In this document: one piece after another, positions 8,658-17,017 of the stretch
Layout: the number at the start of each line of letters is the position of its first letter
How positions within the stretch are numbered: the first letter of the stretch is position 1
NCBI GenBank assembly: GCA_964622455.1
Contig: CAZUQP010000018.1
Location: forward strand, 35,160 to 99,159
Reading direction: 5' to 3'
Length of the DNA stretch: 64,000 nt
Source of the DNA: CAZUQP01 sp964622455
GTDB lineage: Bacteria > Pseudomonadota > Gammaproteobacteria > DSM-16500
Notes under the pieces: generated by a model
Seen by the model: only the letters and a program-made list of their open reading frames with translations
What the model was told of the DNA's origin: nothing
Databases searched by the model: none
Program-made: the position numbers and the translations under genes

Positions 8658-9602
8658 TCATGTACAGAGCCCAAACATTCTTCCCACTTGAAAATCTTTT
8701 TGTCTTGCATTCAACACATCAGAAACAGGCAGCGCGCGCGCGCCTGGCAATTGGATTTTTTGCACCCTTAAAACCCCTTCCCGAGTGGCAACATCAATTC
8801 CTTCCGCTGAAGCACGAATAATCATACCGGGTTTTGCAACGCATCGCTCATCTAAAACAACCGCTTCCCACACGCGGAGCACACCCGACCATGCAACAGG
8901 TTTTGGATTAAAAGCGCAAATTTTGCGATGTAATTCAGCTGCCTGCGTATTCCAATCTAATTCTGCTTCCTCTTTAGAAATTTTTGCTGCATAAGTTGCA
9001 AGTGACGTATTTTGTTTTTCGGGTTTAATTTCAGTTAAAGAATCAAGCGTTTTCAATAATGCTTTCGCACCTAACACACAGAGACGATCATGCAAAGTTT
9101 CCGCCGTATCATTCAAATGAATGGGACATTCTAATTTGTATAACATATCTCCGGTATCCAAGCCCTCATCCATTTGCATAATGGTCACACCCGTCGATGA
9201 ATCACCTGCTAAAATAGCACGCTGAATGGGTGCCGCTCCACGCCAACGCGGCAATAAGGATGCGTGCACATTGATGCAGCCAAATGTCGGTGTTTTTAAA
9301 ATAGGTAACGGCAATATTAATCCATAAGCAACAACGACCAAGATATCTGCGGCAAAACCCGCAAGCACTGCCTGTTCATGCGGATCTCTCAAAGTAATCG
9401 GTTGATAAATCGGCAATGAATGCTGCAACGCTAACTCTTTCACAGGGCTTTTTGTTAACTTCTGTCCGCGGCCTGCTGGGCGATCAGGCTGAGTATACAC
9501 CGCTTTTACCGTATGCCTCGAATTTAATAATGCAGCTAATGTATTCACCGCAAAAGATGGCGTACCTGCAAAAATAATAGAGTAAGAATGACTCTCTTTC
9601 AC
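8658..9602 (-). CDS. fmt: Methionyl-tRNA formyltransferase
   Basis: Fmt transfers a formyl group from 10-formyl-tetrahydrofolate to Met-tRNAi, making the initiator for bacterial translation. The 314 residues show the N-terminal IIFAGTPSFA, the folate/catalytic segment INVHASLLPRWRGAAPI, the MDEGLDTGDM loop containing the catalytic Asp, and the C-terminal OB-like tRNA-binding domain. The start is GTG 9602 with AAGG nine bases before it. It follows hemY by two bases, at the end of the hem transcript, rather than its common partner def. This placement next to haem genes is unusual compared with E. coli. Confidence 0.95.
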   Translation of the reverse strand: MKESHSYSIIFAGTPSFAVNTLAALLNSRHTVKAVYTQPDRPAGRGQKLTKSPVKELALQHSLPIYQPITLRDPHEQAVLAGFAADILVVVAYGLILPLPILKTPTFGCINVHASLLPRWRGAAPIQRAILAGDSSTGVTIMQMDEGLDTGDMLYKLECPIHLNDTAETLHDRLCVLGAKALLKTLDSLTEIKPEKQNTSLATYAAKISKEEAELDWNTQAAELHRKICAFNPKPVAWSGVLRVWEAVVLDERCVAKPGMIIRASAEGIDVATREGVLRVQKIQLPGARALPVSDVLNARQKDFQVGRMFGLCT

Positions 9603-9604
9603 TT

Positions 9605-10417
9605 TTATGCCTTATAAAAAATGATTTTTGGATCTTTTCGCAAACGTCGTGGAATCGTTTTCCAAAAACGCTGTAAAGTTTCTATATCCGATTTACGCGC
9701 AAGTGCACGCAATAATTCTTCATATACGTGTAACTCCAATTGCTCGAGTTGAGACGCTGATAATAATTTTGCTTTACGTAAACTCGGTAACAACATCAAC
9801 AGCCCTTGCCAATCCGCCAAACGGGTATACACTTTTTGTAATAATTTTAAAACGATTGGATGTATCGGCGCTATCGTACGTAAATGATTTAACGTAGCCA
9901 ACGTTTGTTCTAACTGACCTTGATCAAATTGCAATTGCGCTTGTGTTAATCCAATGGCTAATTTTGCTTGCGGCGCAATTTCATATGCTTTACGCAAATA
10001 GAGATCGCGTTTGTCGTAAACACCTTGTTCATGTGCTGCTTTAGCCGCTGCTAAAAAATTAATGATAGGTGCATCCGCTTGATCAATTCCATCTAATAAA
10101 TAATTTTCTGCCTGCCGAAAATGACCCGAGAGTAATTCCACTAATCCACGATTCGTTTTGCTATAGGATTTACTCTTACGTCTAAAACGCGCCCATGTTT
10201 TAAAACGAGTGAATGAAGCATCGATGCTATCAAAAAAACGAATAACAAAATAAAAAAGCAGGATAAAAACAAAAAAACTTAAGGCCAAAAACCACAAAGG
10301 CATTTCAACTGACCAATTGCGATAGGCAAATAAAGCAAGACCTGGATCTTCAGCCACTTTCAAGCCCAGCCAAACAGAAAAAATAAAAATTATGATGAGT
10401 ATCGCAAATCGCCGCAT
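9605..10417 (-). CDS. hemY: HemY-like TPR membrane protein, short form
   Basis: HemY is an inner-membrane protein with two N-terminal membrane helices facing a periplasmic or membrane-proximal TPR region; it is associated with late haem synthesis, but its exact role is unsettled. The 270 residues show the two helices (about 5-20 and 40-60) and helical repeats from about 85 on, including GLVELLSGHFRQAENYLLDG, typical of the HemY_N domain. E. coli HemY has about 400 residues; this one stops after KIIFYKA, so the C-terminal TPR third is missing, and fmt begins two bases later. It sits last of the hem genes in hemC-hemD-hemX-hemY. Confidence 0.85.
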   Translation of the reverse strand: MRRFAILIIIFIFSVWLGLKVAEDPGLALFAYRNWSVEMPLWFLALSFFVFILLFYFVIRFFDSIDASFTRFKTWARFRRKSKSYSKTNRGLVELLSGHFRQAENYLLDGIDQADAPIINFLAAAKAAHEQGVYDKRDLYLRKAYEIAPQAKLAIGLTQAQLQFDQGQLEQTLATLNHLRTIAPIHPIVLKLLQKVYTRLADWQGLLMLLPSLRKAKLLSASQLEQLELHVYEELLRALARKSDIETLQRFWKTIPRRLRKDPKIIFYKA

Positions 10418-10430
10418 AATTTTTCTCCGG

Positions 10431-11432
10431 TTATGACGCGCTATTAAAATAAACTTGAAATGCGTGCAATGTATTTGTCGTCAAAGGAACAGTGGGATGC
10501 ACATTCACTTCTGCTAATTGCATTAAATTCGCGATCATCTGCCTCGTTACAGGTGAATCTTTTGCATAGCGTTTTATCCAACTAGCTGCTTCATTTAAAC
10601 TCGTCCGGTAAATATCAGGCTGACGATGTAACAGTCCCCATTCTGCTTGCAGCAGCATGGCATGTAAATTTTGAAGAACGAATGCTTGGCTGTCGGGTGT
10701 TAAAAAGGGCGGCGCATTCGGTTCATTTCTTCGTACCACCACAATGTGTTTCAAAGCTTCCCAAGTATTTTGTAAACCCTCGCGCCACCAAGAAACGTTT
10801 TGATTGTTTAGCGCAACCGCATTTTCTTTGGGTGATGCCCATGTACTCAATAAAGGTAATTGATCGATTTCTTCATTTAGAGCGACTAATCTTGTATATA
10901 CCCCAACAACATCCACGGCTGTTGCACTTTGTAAAGCAACAATATCCGCAGCCAACGCCGCACGCACTGACGATATGTTGGGATCGGTTAATTTCGAAAG
11001 ACGTTCATCCGCGGCTTTTAAAAGACGAATGGCATCTACATTATTTGCTTCAACCAGCAAATGATCATTTGCCGCTTGTACAAGAGATTCCGCTTCTTCT
11101 GCTAACAAAATATCTTTGCTAATGTGTTCTGCCTTTTGCAAATTCGCGATTGTATTTGCTTCTGTATCCAATCTTTGTTTTACTTCATCAAAAGCTTGCT
11201 TAAAATGAAGCATATTTTCTTGAAGATGAGTGATACGATTTTCTGACGCTAAAACATCATCCGCCAATTTTCGATTGACAGCGAGCAAGCTGTAAACAGT
11301 CAGGATCATCGCTCCTATCAAAACGACTAATGCAAATCCTGAAAATAAAATGCCGATATTTCCCCAAAATGCCGCGCGCGCGGCATTGATTTTTTTGGGG
11401 GGATGCGTATCGTTCGTTTCAACAGGAGACAT
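10431..11432 (-). CDS. hemX: HemX-like inner-membrane protein
   Basis: The protein has about 333 residues, one N-terminal transmembrane helix (IGILFSGFALVVLIGAMILTV) after a short cytosolic tail, then a long coiled coil (about 70-110) and an alpha-helical periplasmic part. This matches HemX (PF04375), which in E. coli is fused in name only to uroporphyrinogen methylation; no methyltransferase motifs are present. ATG 11432 (MSPVET) has AAGGAA seven to eight bases upstream, so it overlaps the end of hemD by 14 bases. Order hemC-hemD-hemX-hemY is conserved in gammaproteobacteria. It is probably a scaffold for the tetrapyrrole enzymes. Confidence 0.88.
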   Translation of the reverse strand: MSPVETNDTHPPKKINAARAAFWGNIGILFSGFALVVLIGAMILTVYSLLAVNRKLADDVLASENRITHLQENMLHFKQAFDEVKQRLDTEANTIANLQKAEHISKDILLAEEAESLVQAANDHLLVEANNVDAIRLLKAADERLSKLTDPNISSVRAALAADIVALQSATAVDVVGVYTRLVALNEEIDQLPLLSTWASPKENAVALNNQNVSWWREGLQNTWEALKHIVVVRRNEPNAPPFLTPDSQAFVLQNLHAMLLQAEWGLLHRQPDIYRTSLNEAASWIKRYAKDSPVTRQMIANLMQLAEVNVHPTVPLTTNTLHAFQVYFNSAS

Positions 11433-12213
11433 CATGATTTCCTTTATATTGATATAACGCTTCAATCACAGCAAGATGGCTCGCATTCGCTGCTAAAAAA
11501 ACAGTATCAAATTGCAATTCTTTTGCCAACTTTATCAACCGTTCACTGATCACCAAAAGCGGTGTATGCTGTAGCAACGGAAGATAATCAGCCCCCATCA
11601 AATGAACTAAATAACGAAGTCCATCACCTGATGTACAGACGATGATATCGATTTTTTGTGTTTGCAACAATTCCCGATAATGTTCAATATCATCAACACG
11701 CGGTAATGCTCGTCGATAGACAACAATAGGGGTGACTAACGCGCCGCGCGCTTCGCATTGCTTTGCTAATAAGTCACGTCCGCCTTCACCCCGGAAAATG
11801 GCAATCCGCTGGCCCGTTAAATTTTGGAAAAGAGGTAATGCCAAGAATCCCTCGCTAGACCATTCTTCTGGATATATCACTGATATAAAACCAGCGGATT
11901 GCAAAGCTTTAGCTGTACCCAAACCTATCGCTGCAACCTGCAGTGTTTTTGGAAAAATAGGCCCTGCCTTTTTGATCAAGGCAACACTTTGAAAAACAGC
12001 CTGTGGACTTGTAAAGATGAATAAAGTGTACTGATCTAAATCGTTCATGCATTTTATTAAATTTTTTTCATTGAGAAGCGGGACAATTTCAATGGTTGGT
12101 AAATAAGTAGGATGCGCACCTTCCACACGAAGTGCTGCACACAATTTTTCGCCTTCTGGCATTGGACGCGTGACTAATACAAGAAGATTTTGTAGAGAAG
12201 ATTTCTCATTCAT
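11419..12213 (-). CDS. hemD: Uroporphyrinogen-III synthase
   Basis: HemD closes hydroxymethylbilane to uroporphyrinogen III with inversion of ring D. The 264 residues have the two-lobed family pattern: LVTRPMPEGEKLCAAL at the N-terminus, FTSPQAV in the first lobe, and the late IVCTSGDGLRYL and LLVISERL segments in the second. Sequence conservation in this family is low, but position right after hemC (8-base overlap) and before hemX makes the call firm. The start ATG lies inside the end of hemC, consistent with translational coupling. Confidence 0.93.
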   Translation of the reverse strand: MNEKSSLQNLLVLVTRPMPEGEKLCAALRVEGAHPTYLPTIEIVPLLNEKNLIKCMNDLDQYTLFIFTSPQAVFQSVALIKKAGPIFPKTLQVAAIGLGTAKALQSAGFISVIYPEEWSSEGFLALPLFQNLTGQRIAIFRGEGGRDLLAKQCEARGALVTPIVVYRRALPRVDDIEHYRELLQTQKIDIIVCTSGDGLRYLVHLMGADYLPLLQHTPLLVISERLIKLAKELQFDTVFLAANASHLAVIEALYQYKGNHDVSC

Positions 12214-13120
12214 TTAAAATACTTTTCGCTCCTTGCTCTAATAATTTTTTAGCAACGAGAATGCCTAATGCTTCTGCCTCTTTAACATTTGCTTTACCGC
12301 TTGCGCGCAAAATAGATTGGCCGTCAACACTACCTACTAAGCCGCGCAAATGCACATCACCCGCCATTATTTCTGCATACGCTGCAATCGGCACGTGACA
12401 GCCGCCGCCTAAATAACGGCACATCGAACGTTCTGCTAATACACAGAGTTGACTATCCAAATGATTTAAAGGTGCAATCAACGATTGTGTTTTTGTATCA
12501 TCTTTGCAGCATTCAATGCCTAATACACCTTGCCCTGCGGCAGGCAGCATTTCATCTGTACTGAAATACGCACGAATACGATCAGCTTTTTTTAAACGCG
12601 TAAGTCCTGCAGCCGCTAAAATAATAGCGGCATAATCCTCTCGATCTAATTTATCAAGGCGTGTATTCACATTGCCGCGCAAAAAAGCAATTTTGACATC
12701 AGGACGCAATGCCAATAATTGACTTTGCCGGCGCAGGCTCGATGTGCCCACAACGGCACCAAGAGGCACTTCTTGCAAAGAGGTAAAATGATTAGCAACC
12801 AACACATCACGCGGTTCTGCGCGTTTGCACATCACGGGGAGGGATAATCCTTCAGGTAATTCCATTGGCACATCTTTCATGGAGTGCACCGCAATATCCG
12901 CACGTTTAGACAAAAGCGCTTCTTCCAATTCTTTCACAAACAATCCCTTGCCGCCTACTTTGTATAGAGGGATCGAAAGCAAATGATCCGCTTCCGTCGT
13001 GATTCCTAATAACTGAATCACGCAGCGAGGATAAAGCCGCTCTAGTTCTGCCTTGACCCAATTCGCTTGCCATAAAGCCAGAGGGCTCTCGCGCGTTGCT
13101 ATAATTAAAGTATTTTTCAT
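12206..13120 (-). CDS. hemC: Porphobilinogen deaminase (hydroxymethylbilane synthase)
   Basis: HemC joins four porphobilinogen units into hydroxymethylbilane. The 304 residues contain the N-terminal IATRESPLALWQA, the substrate-binding VHSMKDVP and SSLRRQSQL motifs, and the cysteine that carries the dipyrromethane cofactor in YLGGGCHVPIAA. It is the first gene of the minus-strand haem operon and is divergent from the spermidine-synthase-like gene at 13205. A TAGAAT hexamer ends only seven bases before the ATG, so the promoter must be close to the start or the leader very short. Confidence 0.96.
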   Translation of the reverse strand: MKNTLIIATRESPLALWQANWVKAELERLYPRCVIQLLGITTEADHLLSIPLYKVGGKGLFVKELEEALLSKRADIAVHSMKDVPMELPEGLSLPVMCKRAEPRDVLVANHFTSLQEVPLGAVVGTSSLRRQSQLLALRPDVKIAFLRGNVNTRLDKLDREDYAAIILAAAGLTRLKKADRIRAYFSTDEMLPAAGQGVLGIECCKDDTKTQSLIAPLNHLDSQLCVLAERSMCRYLGGGCHVPIAAYAEIMAGDVHLRGLVGSVDGQSILRASGKANVKEAEALGILVAKKLLEQGAKSILNE

Positions 13121-13204
13121 GGTGGCTATTCTAGCAGAAATAGATTTGAGTAGAGGATGGTTTTAGGTCAAAATAATCAGTATTACTTTCCCAAGGAAGA
13201 ACCT

Positions 13205-13837
13205 ATGTCTGACCCACTACTAGAACGCGAGGCGACCATTTATCATGAAATGATGTCTCACATCCCTTTGTTTGCTCATCGCAACCCGCAAAAAATTGCG
13301 ATCATTGATGATCATGACCGCGGTATTGAAGAAGAAGTGTTGAAACATTCCACCGTACAAGAAGTATGGCAAATTATTCTGCATAAACATGCCATCCCCA
13401 GCAAAGATGCCCGAGTTAAATATTGTTATGGCAAAACGAATGACTGCTTAACCCAAATTGAACCAGGATCACTCGATATTTTAATTATTAACAACCATCA
13501 TATACAGCCTGACTTTGCTTATTATTTTAAATTACTGAATAGTGAGGGCATTTTAATTCAGCAAAGTGAATCACCATTTAAGTTACAAGCTTTAAAATCC
13601 ATGCAGCAAAGTATTTTAAGCGCAGGATTTTTTGATGTCTTACCCTTACATTTTCCAGAACCGGGCTTCACCTCCGGCTGGCGCGCTGCAATGATGGCGA
13701 TGAAACAAGGCACCATCAAACGTCCGCGGGAAAAAGATATTTTTAATAAAGCATTTACCACCCGCTATTATAATTTAGACGTGCACCGTGCTGCATTTGC
13801 GTTACCTGAATTTATGCGTAAAGAATTAGGGGAATAA
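13205..13837 (+). CDS. Spermidine-synthase-like pseudoenzyme
   Basis: The 210-residue protein follows the polyamine aminopropyltransferase (SpeE) fold: YHEMMSHIPLFAH (13-25) matches the substrate-loop signature, and QSESPF plus the FTSGWRAAMMAMK stretch match the C-terminal half. The catalytic machinery is gone. The nucleotide loop GGGDGG reads DDHDRG (35-40), the acidic ribose ligand after strand two is lost, and the catalytic Asp of the VDxTDP motif is Asn96 in IINNHH. The N-terminal beta domain is also missing. It cannot be a normal spermidine synthase; a regulatory or structural role is possible. I chose ATG 13205 for its AAGGAAG ribosome site; an in-frame ATG at 13157 has none. The next gene, ubiK, begins four bases later. 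Confidence 0.75.
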   Translation: MSDPLLEREATIYHEMMSHIPLFAHRNPQKIAIIDDHDRGIEEEVLKHSTVQEVWQIILHKHAIPSKDARVKYCYGKTNDCLTQIEPGSLDILIINNHHIQPDFAYYFKLLNSEGILIQQSESPFKLQALKSMQQSILSAGFFDVLPLHFPEPGFTSGWRAAMMAMKQGTIKRPREKDIFNKAFTTRYYNLDVHRAAFALPEFMRKELGE

Positions 13838-13840
13838 TTC

Positions 13841-14104
13841 ATGGATAAATTAAATTTTTTAAATGATATTACTAAAAAATTATGCGATGCATTGCCGGAA
13901 AGTGTGCGCGCCATGAAAAAAGATGCGGAAAAAAATTTTCAAGCAGTTCTTAAAAATGCATTTAATAAACTTGAATTAGTTTCTCGTGAAGAATTTGATG
14001 CGCAAACTAAAGTATTAGCAAGAAGCCGAAAACGCATCGAAACACTAGAAGCCCAAATAAAAGAACTTGAAAAAAAGATGGAAAAAAAAGGGAGCCACCG
14101 GTAA
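13841..14104 (+). CDS. ubiK: Ubiquinone biosynthesis accessory factor UbiK (BMFP domain)
   Basis: The 87-residue protein matches the YqiC/UbiK family (BMFP). An amphipathic N-terminal helix (LNDITKKLCDALPES) is followed by the conserved FNKLELVSREEFDAQ and a C-terminal coiled coil (LARSRKRIETLEAQIKELEKK) that trimerises. UbiK partners UbiJ in the soluble complex that carries out aerobic ubiquinone ring modification and binds membranes. Its partner genes are not nearby. The last codons and stop overlap the stem of a terminator read on the opposite strand. Confidence 0.9.
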   Translation: MDKLNFLNDITKKLCDALPESVRAMKKDAEKNFQAVLKNAFNKLELVSREEFDAQTKVLARSRKRIETLEAQIKELEKKMEKKGSHR

Positions 14105-14113
14105 GGTGCTCCC
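14082..14113 (-). terminator. Terminator of the 14150 gene, buried in the end of ubiK
   Basis: On the minus strand the stem GGGAGCACC / GGTGGCTCCC (one bulged base, 5-nt loop) is followed directly by eight T residues, a strong rho-independent terminator. The T run and one arm are coding bases of ubiK on the plus strand, and the loop contains the ubiK stop. Confidence 0.75.
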
Positions 14114-14149
14114 GAAGACAAGAAATTTATTATTAAATTTTTATGTCTT

Positions 14150-14908
14150 CTATTTAGAAGATGACAAAGACCTTGGGGATAATTGTTCCTGCTGACTACC
14201 CCTGCATTCAATTTCCTCTCGCCTGAAAGTGAAAATGGTGGGAATTCTTGTTTTCTTTTTTGGTACCTGAGGATCGGTTTCTTTTAGTTCTCTAGTATCA
14301 GGGCTTTGATTTTGAGGACTAAAGAATTTTTCGTCAGGGAATGGACTGTCGGGACTAAAAAAACCTTGAGATGATGCTAAATATTCCTCCCTTTTAATTT
14401 CTACGGGAAGATCTACTGATACTATAGGGCGATCATATTCGGAAATATTTTTACTCTCAGTCGGAATATTGTGCGATTTATTAAATAAACTTTTTCTTAT
14501 GACCTCCATGCTTAACAAGTCTTCCTTCACCATGCGTATAAATTCATCAGCCCTCACAATATCTTGTATGATACCACTGTGCATTTCTTTAATTTTAAAA
14601 GTAATACTCGTAGGCTCTTCTGTGAGAAGAAGTTTATCATAGCAGCCCAATAACTCACTGAGTTCGTCATTCGATAATATCTTCAAAGATCGTTCTAAAT
14701 TCTGAATATTTTCTATAAACTCTCCGACTTTTTCAAGTTGAAGCGCTTGATGATTTTTGAACGCTTTTGAGATTTGATCAGCCTCCGCACGCTGCATAAT
14801 AATACGCACTTCTTGATTCAAAACAGAGTTGATCGTTTCTTTCACTGAATCAAATTTTTCTAAAAACAATGTTTCCATAGGCGTAAGGAAAGTTTCACGA
14901 GGCTGCAT
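14150..14908 (-). CDS. Orphan helical protein, effector-like
   Basis: I do not recognise this 252-residue protein. Residues about 1-145 are predicted helical with coiled-coil character (LEKFDSVKETINSVL, VGEFIENIQNLERSLKIL). From about 150 the chain is low-complexity and rich in Pro, Ser and Phe (SQGFFSPDSPFPDEKFFSPQ) and ends with an acidic-then-serine tail (RREEIEC... SPRSLSSSK). No membrane segment, signal peptide or enzyme motif is seen. Glu/Ser-rich C-termini are common in Dot/Icm substrates of Legionella and Coxiella, so a secreted effector is a reasonable but unproven idea. It shares a 3' untranslated motif and terminator style with the next gene upstream (15031-15531), suggesting common origin of the flanks. 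Confidence 0.6.
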   Translation of the reverse strand: MQPRETFLTPMETLFLEKFDSVKETINSVLNQEVRIIMQRAEADQISKAFKNHQALQLEKVGEFIENIQNLERSLKILSNDELSELLGCYDKLLLTEEPTSITFKIKEMHSGIIQDIVRADEFIRMVKEDLLSMEVIRKSLFNKSHNIPTESKNISEYDRPIVSVDLPVEIKREEYLASSQGFFSPDSPFPDEKFFSPQNQSPDTRELKETDPQVPKKKTRIPTIFTFRREEIECRGSQQEQLSPRSLSSSK

Positions 14909-14982
14909 GGAAAACTCCTAGACGAATAAAATTCGGGCAAGTTTGCCTTAAATTGGTTTTTTTTGCAAGATAGACAAGATAG

Positions 14983-15010
14983 AAAAGTGGGGCGCCTTTA
15001 TGGCACCCCA
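14983..15010 (-). terminator. Probable terminator of the 15031 gene
   Basis: On the minus strand TGGGGTGCC pairs with GGCGCCCCA around a 5-nt loop. The only non-Watson-Crick pair is G-U on this strand (C-A on the other), which favours minus-strand RNA. A short T run (CTTTTC) follows. Confidence 0.6.
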
Positions 15011-15030
15011 GAATACGAGAAATTTAATTT

Positions 15031-15531
15031 TTAGTTTTGGAAAGTAAAACGATTTGTTGCTACTGTAGGTTGCCCTTGTTGCTGAACCACAGCCTTAGGA
15101 GATTGAAACTGAGAAACTGCCGCTCTGGGACTTTTAACATCCGGCACAACAACAGATTCTTTTTCTTCGTTTTGACTTTTCGCTCTCGCTTGTACTGCAA
15201 ACCCTTCTAACTTTTTGATTATGTCGCCAATTAGCGTAAGACGTTCTGTTTTGATCTGATTTGCTTCTACTGCTGTCACTTGCTTGTTCCCTACAACTTG
15301 AACACCTTCAGCATCGTTAAGGGCCTGAATTAAATCTTTAGCCTTTTCTAATTGCCCGACCAAAGAAAGCAAATATATAGAAAAATCACCATATACCTTG
15401 TGTGGAGTAGCACTTGTTTTCACTGCAGTTAATAGCTCGAGTCGTTTTTTTAGGACGTCAGGGACTATTGTAAGAACTTTATTCTCCTGAATTATTTGAT
15501 GACATTTACTAATAAGTTCTAAAGGTAGCAT
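15031..15531 (-). CDS. Orphan small helical protein
   Basis: The 166-residue product is not recognised. Residues 1-115 are mainly helical (LISKCHQIIQENKVL, LVGQLEKAKDLIQALN, LIGDIIKKLEGFAVQARAK); the last 45 are disordered and rich in Gln, Val and Pro (QFQSPKAVVQQQGQ), ending NRFTFQN. The ending is faintly like the FTFRRE segment of the neighbour at 14150-14908. No signal peptide or membrane helix is seen. Good ribosome site (CAGGAG) before ATG. It is the first of two similarly organised minus-strand genes, each with its own terminator. An effector role is conceivable from context only. Confidence 0.6.
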   Translation of the reverse strand: MLPLELISKCHQIIQENKVLTIVPDVLKKRLELLTAVKTSATPHKVYGDFSIYLLSLVGQLEKAKDLIQALNDAEGVQVVGNKQVTAVEANQIKTERLTLIGDIIKKLEGFAVQARAKSQNEEKESVVVPDVKSPRAAVSQFQSPKAVVQQQGQPTVATNRFTFQN

Positions 15532-15728
15532 GACTCTATTCTCCTGTTAAAAAAATTTAAAAATATACCTATATGGAATTAAAGTTAGAAACTCGATATA
15601 ACACAACACGCTGAGTATCTATTTGAAGGTAACCTTTTGAAAACACTATGCTTACAATATGAGCAATTATGCCATATTTTGTTTATTTTTTCAAGTCCAA
15701 AAAATGCTCATGCCGCTTAGTAAAGCGG

Positions 15729-15734
15729 TATAAT
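15729..15734 (+). promoter_or_regulatory. Candidate -10 element for the 15796 gene
   Basis: A perfect TATAAT lies 62 bases before the TTG start. No good -35 is seen 16-18 bases upstream. An inverted repeat CCGCTTAGTAAAGCGG (15713-15728) directly abuts the hexamer and could be an operator. The rest of the 264-base gap 15532-15795 is AT-rich without other recognisable sites. Confidence 0.45.
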
Positions 15735-15795
15735 AATCAATAGGTAAGCATATTTCAGGTTTTCTCGATCCTTAAATTTTTTAAGGAGGGGCAGG

Positions 15796-16989
15796 TTGAA
15801 AATACGCACTCGTGATTCTTCAGGTGGTTTAGGATTAGCTATCAACCAACTCAAAGCCTATCATCATCAAATCAGCAAAGACGCTGCGCGGCTGGTTAAA
15901 GCCGATTTTACCCACATCTTAGAAGAAGAAAAATTCGCTGACCAATATAATTCAAATTCCCCTGCCAGCAAAAGACGACAAGCGGAACGCTTTGCGCTTC
16001 ACATAGAGCTCTATCAAAAATTAAGAGCAGACATGATAGATGCTATTAACGCCCTGATTGCCGAAAAAATAAAAACTCAGGAACAAGATATTGAACAAGA
16101 AAAACAATTAAGAGAAGAAAAAGAACGTATGGCTCATCTGGGACTGACTCAAGAATTAAGTACCAAAAAAAATGTGGAATTACAAACCCATTATATGAAT
16201 AAACTTGATCAACTCAAAAAAGAATATGAACGCTCTATAGAACACGTTAAAAAATATATTGTCCATTTAACAGAATTAATTGCAGCAATCAAAGAAAACC
16301 AAAAAGAACATAAACAAACATTTTTAGATCAATTTTACCAAGCTGCTAAAACAATTTTGTTAGAAAACTTCAAGCAAGTCGATGAAAACATCATTATTCC
16401 TGTTGGTTCACAAAAAATATTAATTAACCTTGATCGTGCTATCAAATCGATGATGCAAGGTGCTGAAAATGCTTTCGACAAAAAAGAACCTCATATCGAC
16501 CAACTCAAAACTCATGTAGAAAACCAATTTGCTCATTGCATTTTAGAAGAAAGCCGCAAAACAAATAACCCATTAACAGAAACGGATGTGAATTTAGTTG
16601 CATCAAACATAGCAAGTAACCTCGCTGATAAACAACAAGGCATATTCGAAAAAGCAGTCCACATTGATTGCATACAAAGTGAAGTGTTGAATGCAGCAAA
16701 AAGTGAGTTAGAGATTGCCAAACAAGAGAAAGAAATATTACAGGCACAACGGGATTCATTAGAAATGGACTTTTTCTCAGAGAATTCGCTCGAAAACATA
16801 GAAGAATTTCATAAAAAGATACTTGATCAAGCTGAAAATTTCCTGAAAGAAGCCGATCAAATGTTACATACCGAAAAACGTATCACCACCGCTCTTTTAG
16901 CTTTTGGCAATCGCGAACTTCCAAAAGCCGCCAATTCACCTGTTTTTGATGAAGCACCCTCCGAAGGACTCCGATTAAAACACGGTTAA
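15796..16989 (+). CDS. Orphan long coiled-coil protein
   Basis: The 397-residue protein is highly charged and almost wholly helical. Strong heptad character runs from about 90 to 165 (EQDIEQEKQLREEKERM, LDQLKKEYERSIEHVKKY) and again at about 290-360. No transmembrane or signal segment, and no enzyme motif. The start is TTG 15796, supported by an excellent AAGGAGG seven bases before it and absence of a better ATG. It is followed by the U-box gene, but a separate promoter lies between them. Long coiled-coil orphans of this type are frequent among secreted effectors of Legionellales; nothing in the sequence proves secretion. The function is unknown. Confidence 0.65.
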   Translation: MKIRTRDSSGGLGLAINQLKAYHHQISKDAARLVKADFTHILEEEKFADQYNSNSPASKRRQAERFALHIELYQKLRADMIDAINALIAEKIKTQEQDIEQEKQLREEKERMAHLGLTQELSTKKNVELQTHYMNKLDQLKKEYERSIEHVKKYIVHLTELIAAIKENQKEHKQTFLDQFYQAAKTILLENFKQVDENIIIPVGSQKILINLDRAIKSMMQGAENAFDKKEPHIDQLKTHVENQFAHCILEESRKTNNPLTETDVNLVASNIASNLADKQQGIFEKAVHIDCIQSEVLNAAKSELEIAKQEKEILQAQRDSLEMDFFSENSLENIEEFHKKILDQAENFLKEADQMLHTEKRITTALLAFGNRELPKAANSPVFDEAPSEGLRLKHG

Positions 16990-16996
16990 AATTTAA

Positions 16997-17011
16997 TGAG
17001 AATTATTCTCA
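16997..17011 (+). promoter_or_regulatory. Fur-box-like palindrome before the U-box gene
   Basis: TGAGAATTATTCTCA is a perfect 7-1-7 palindrome that fits the Fur consensus TGAnAATnATTnTCA and resembles Pseudomonas-type Fur sites. It ends six bases before the -35 hexamer. A weaker TTCTCATAATGATCA stretch lies just after the -10. Confidence 0.6.
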
Positions 17012-17017
17012 ATTGTA

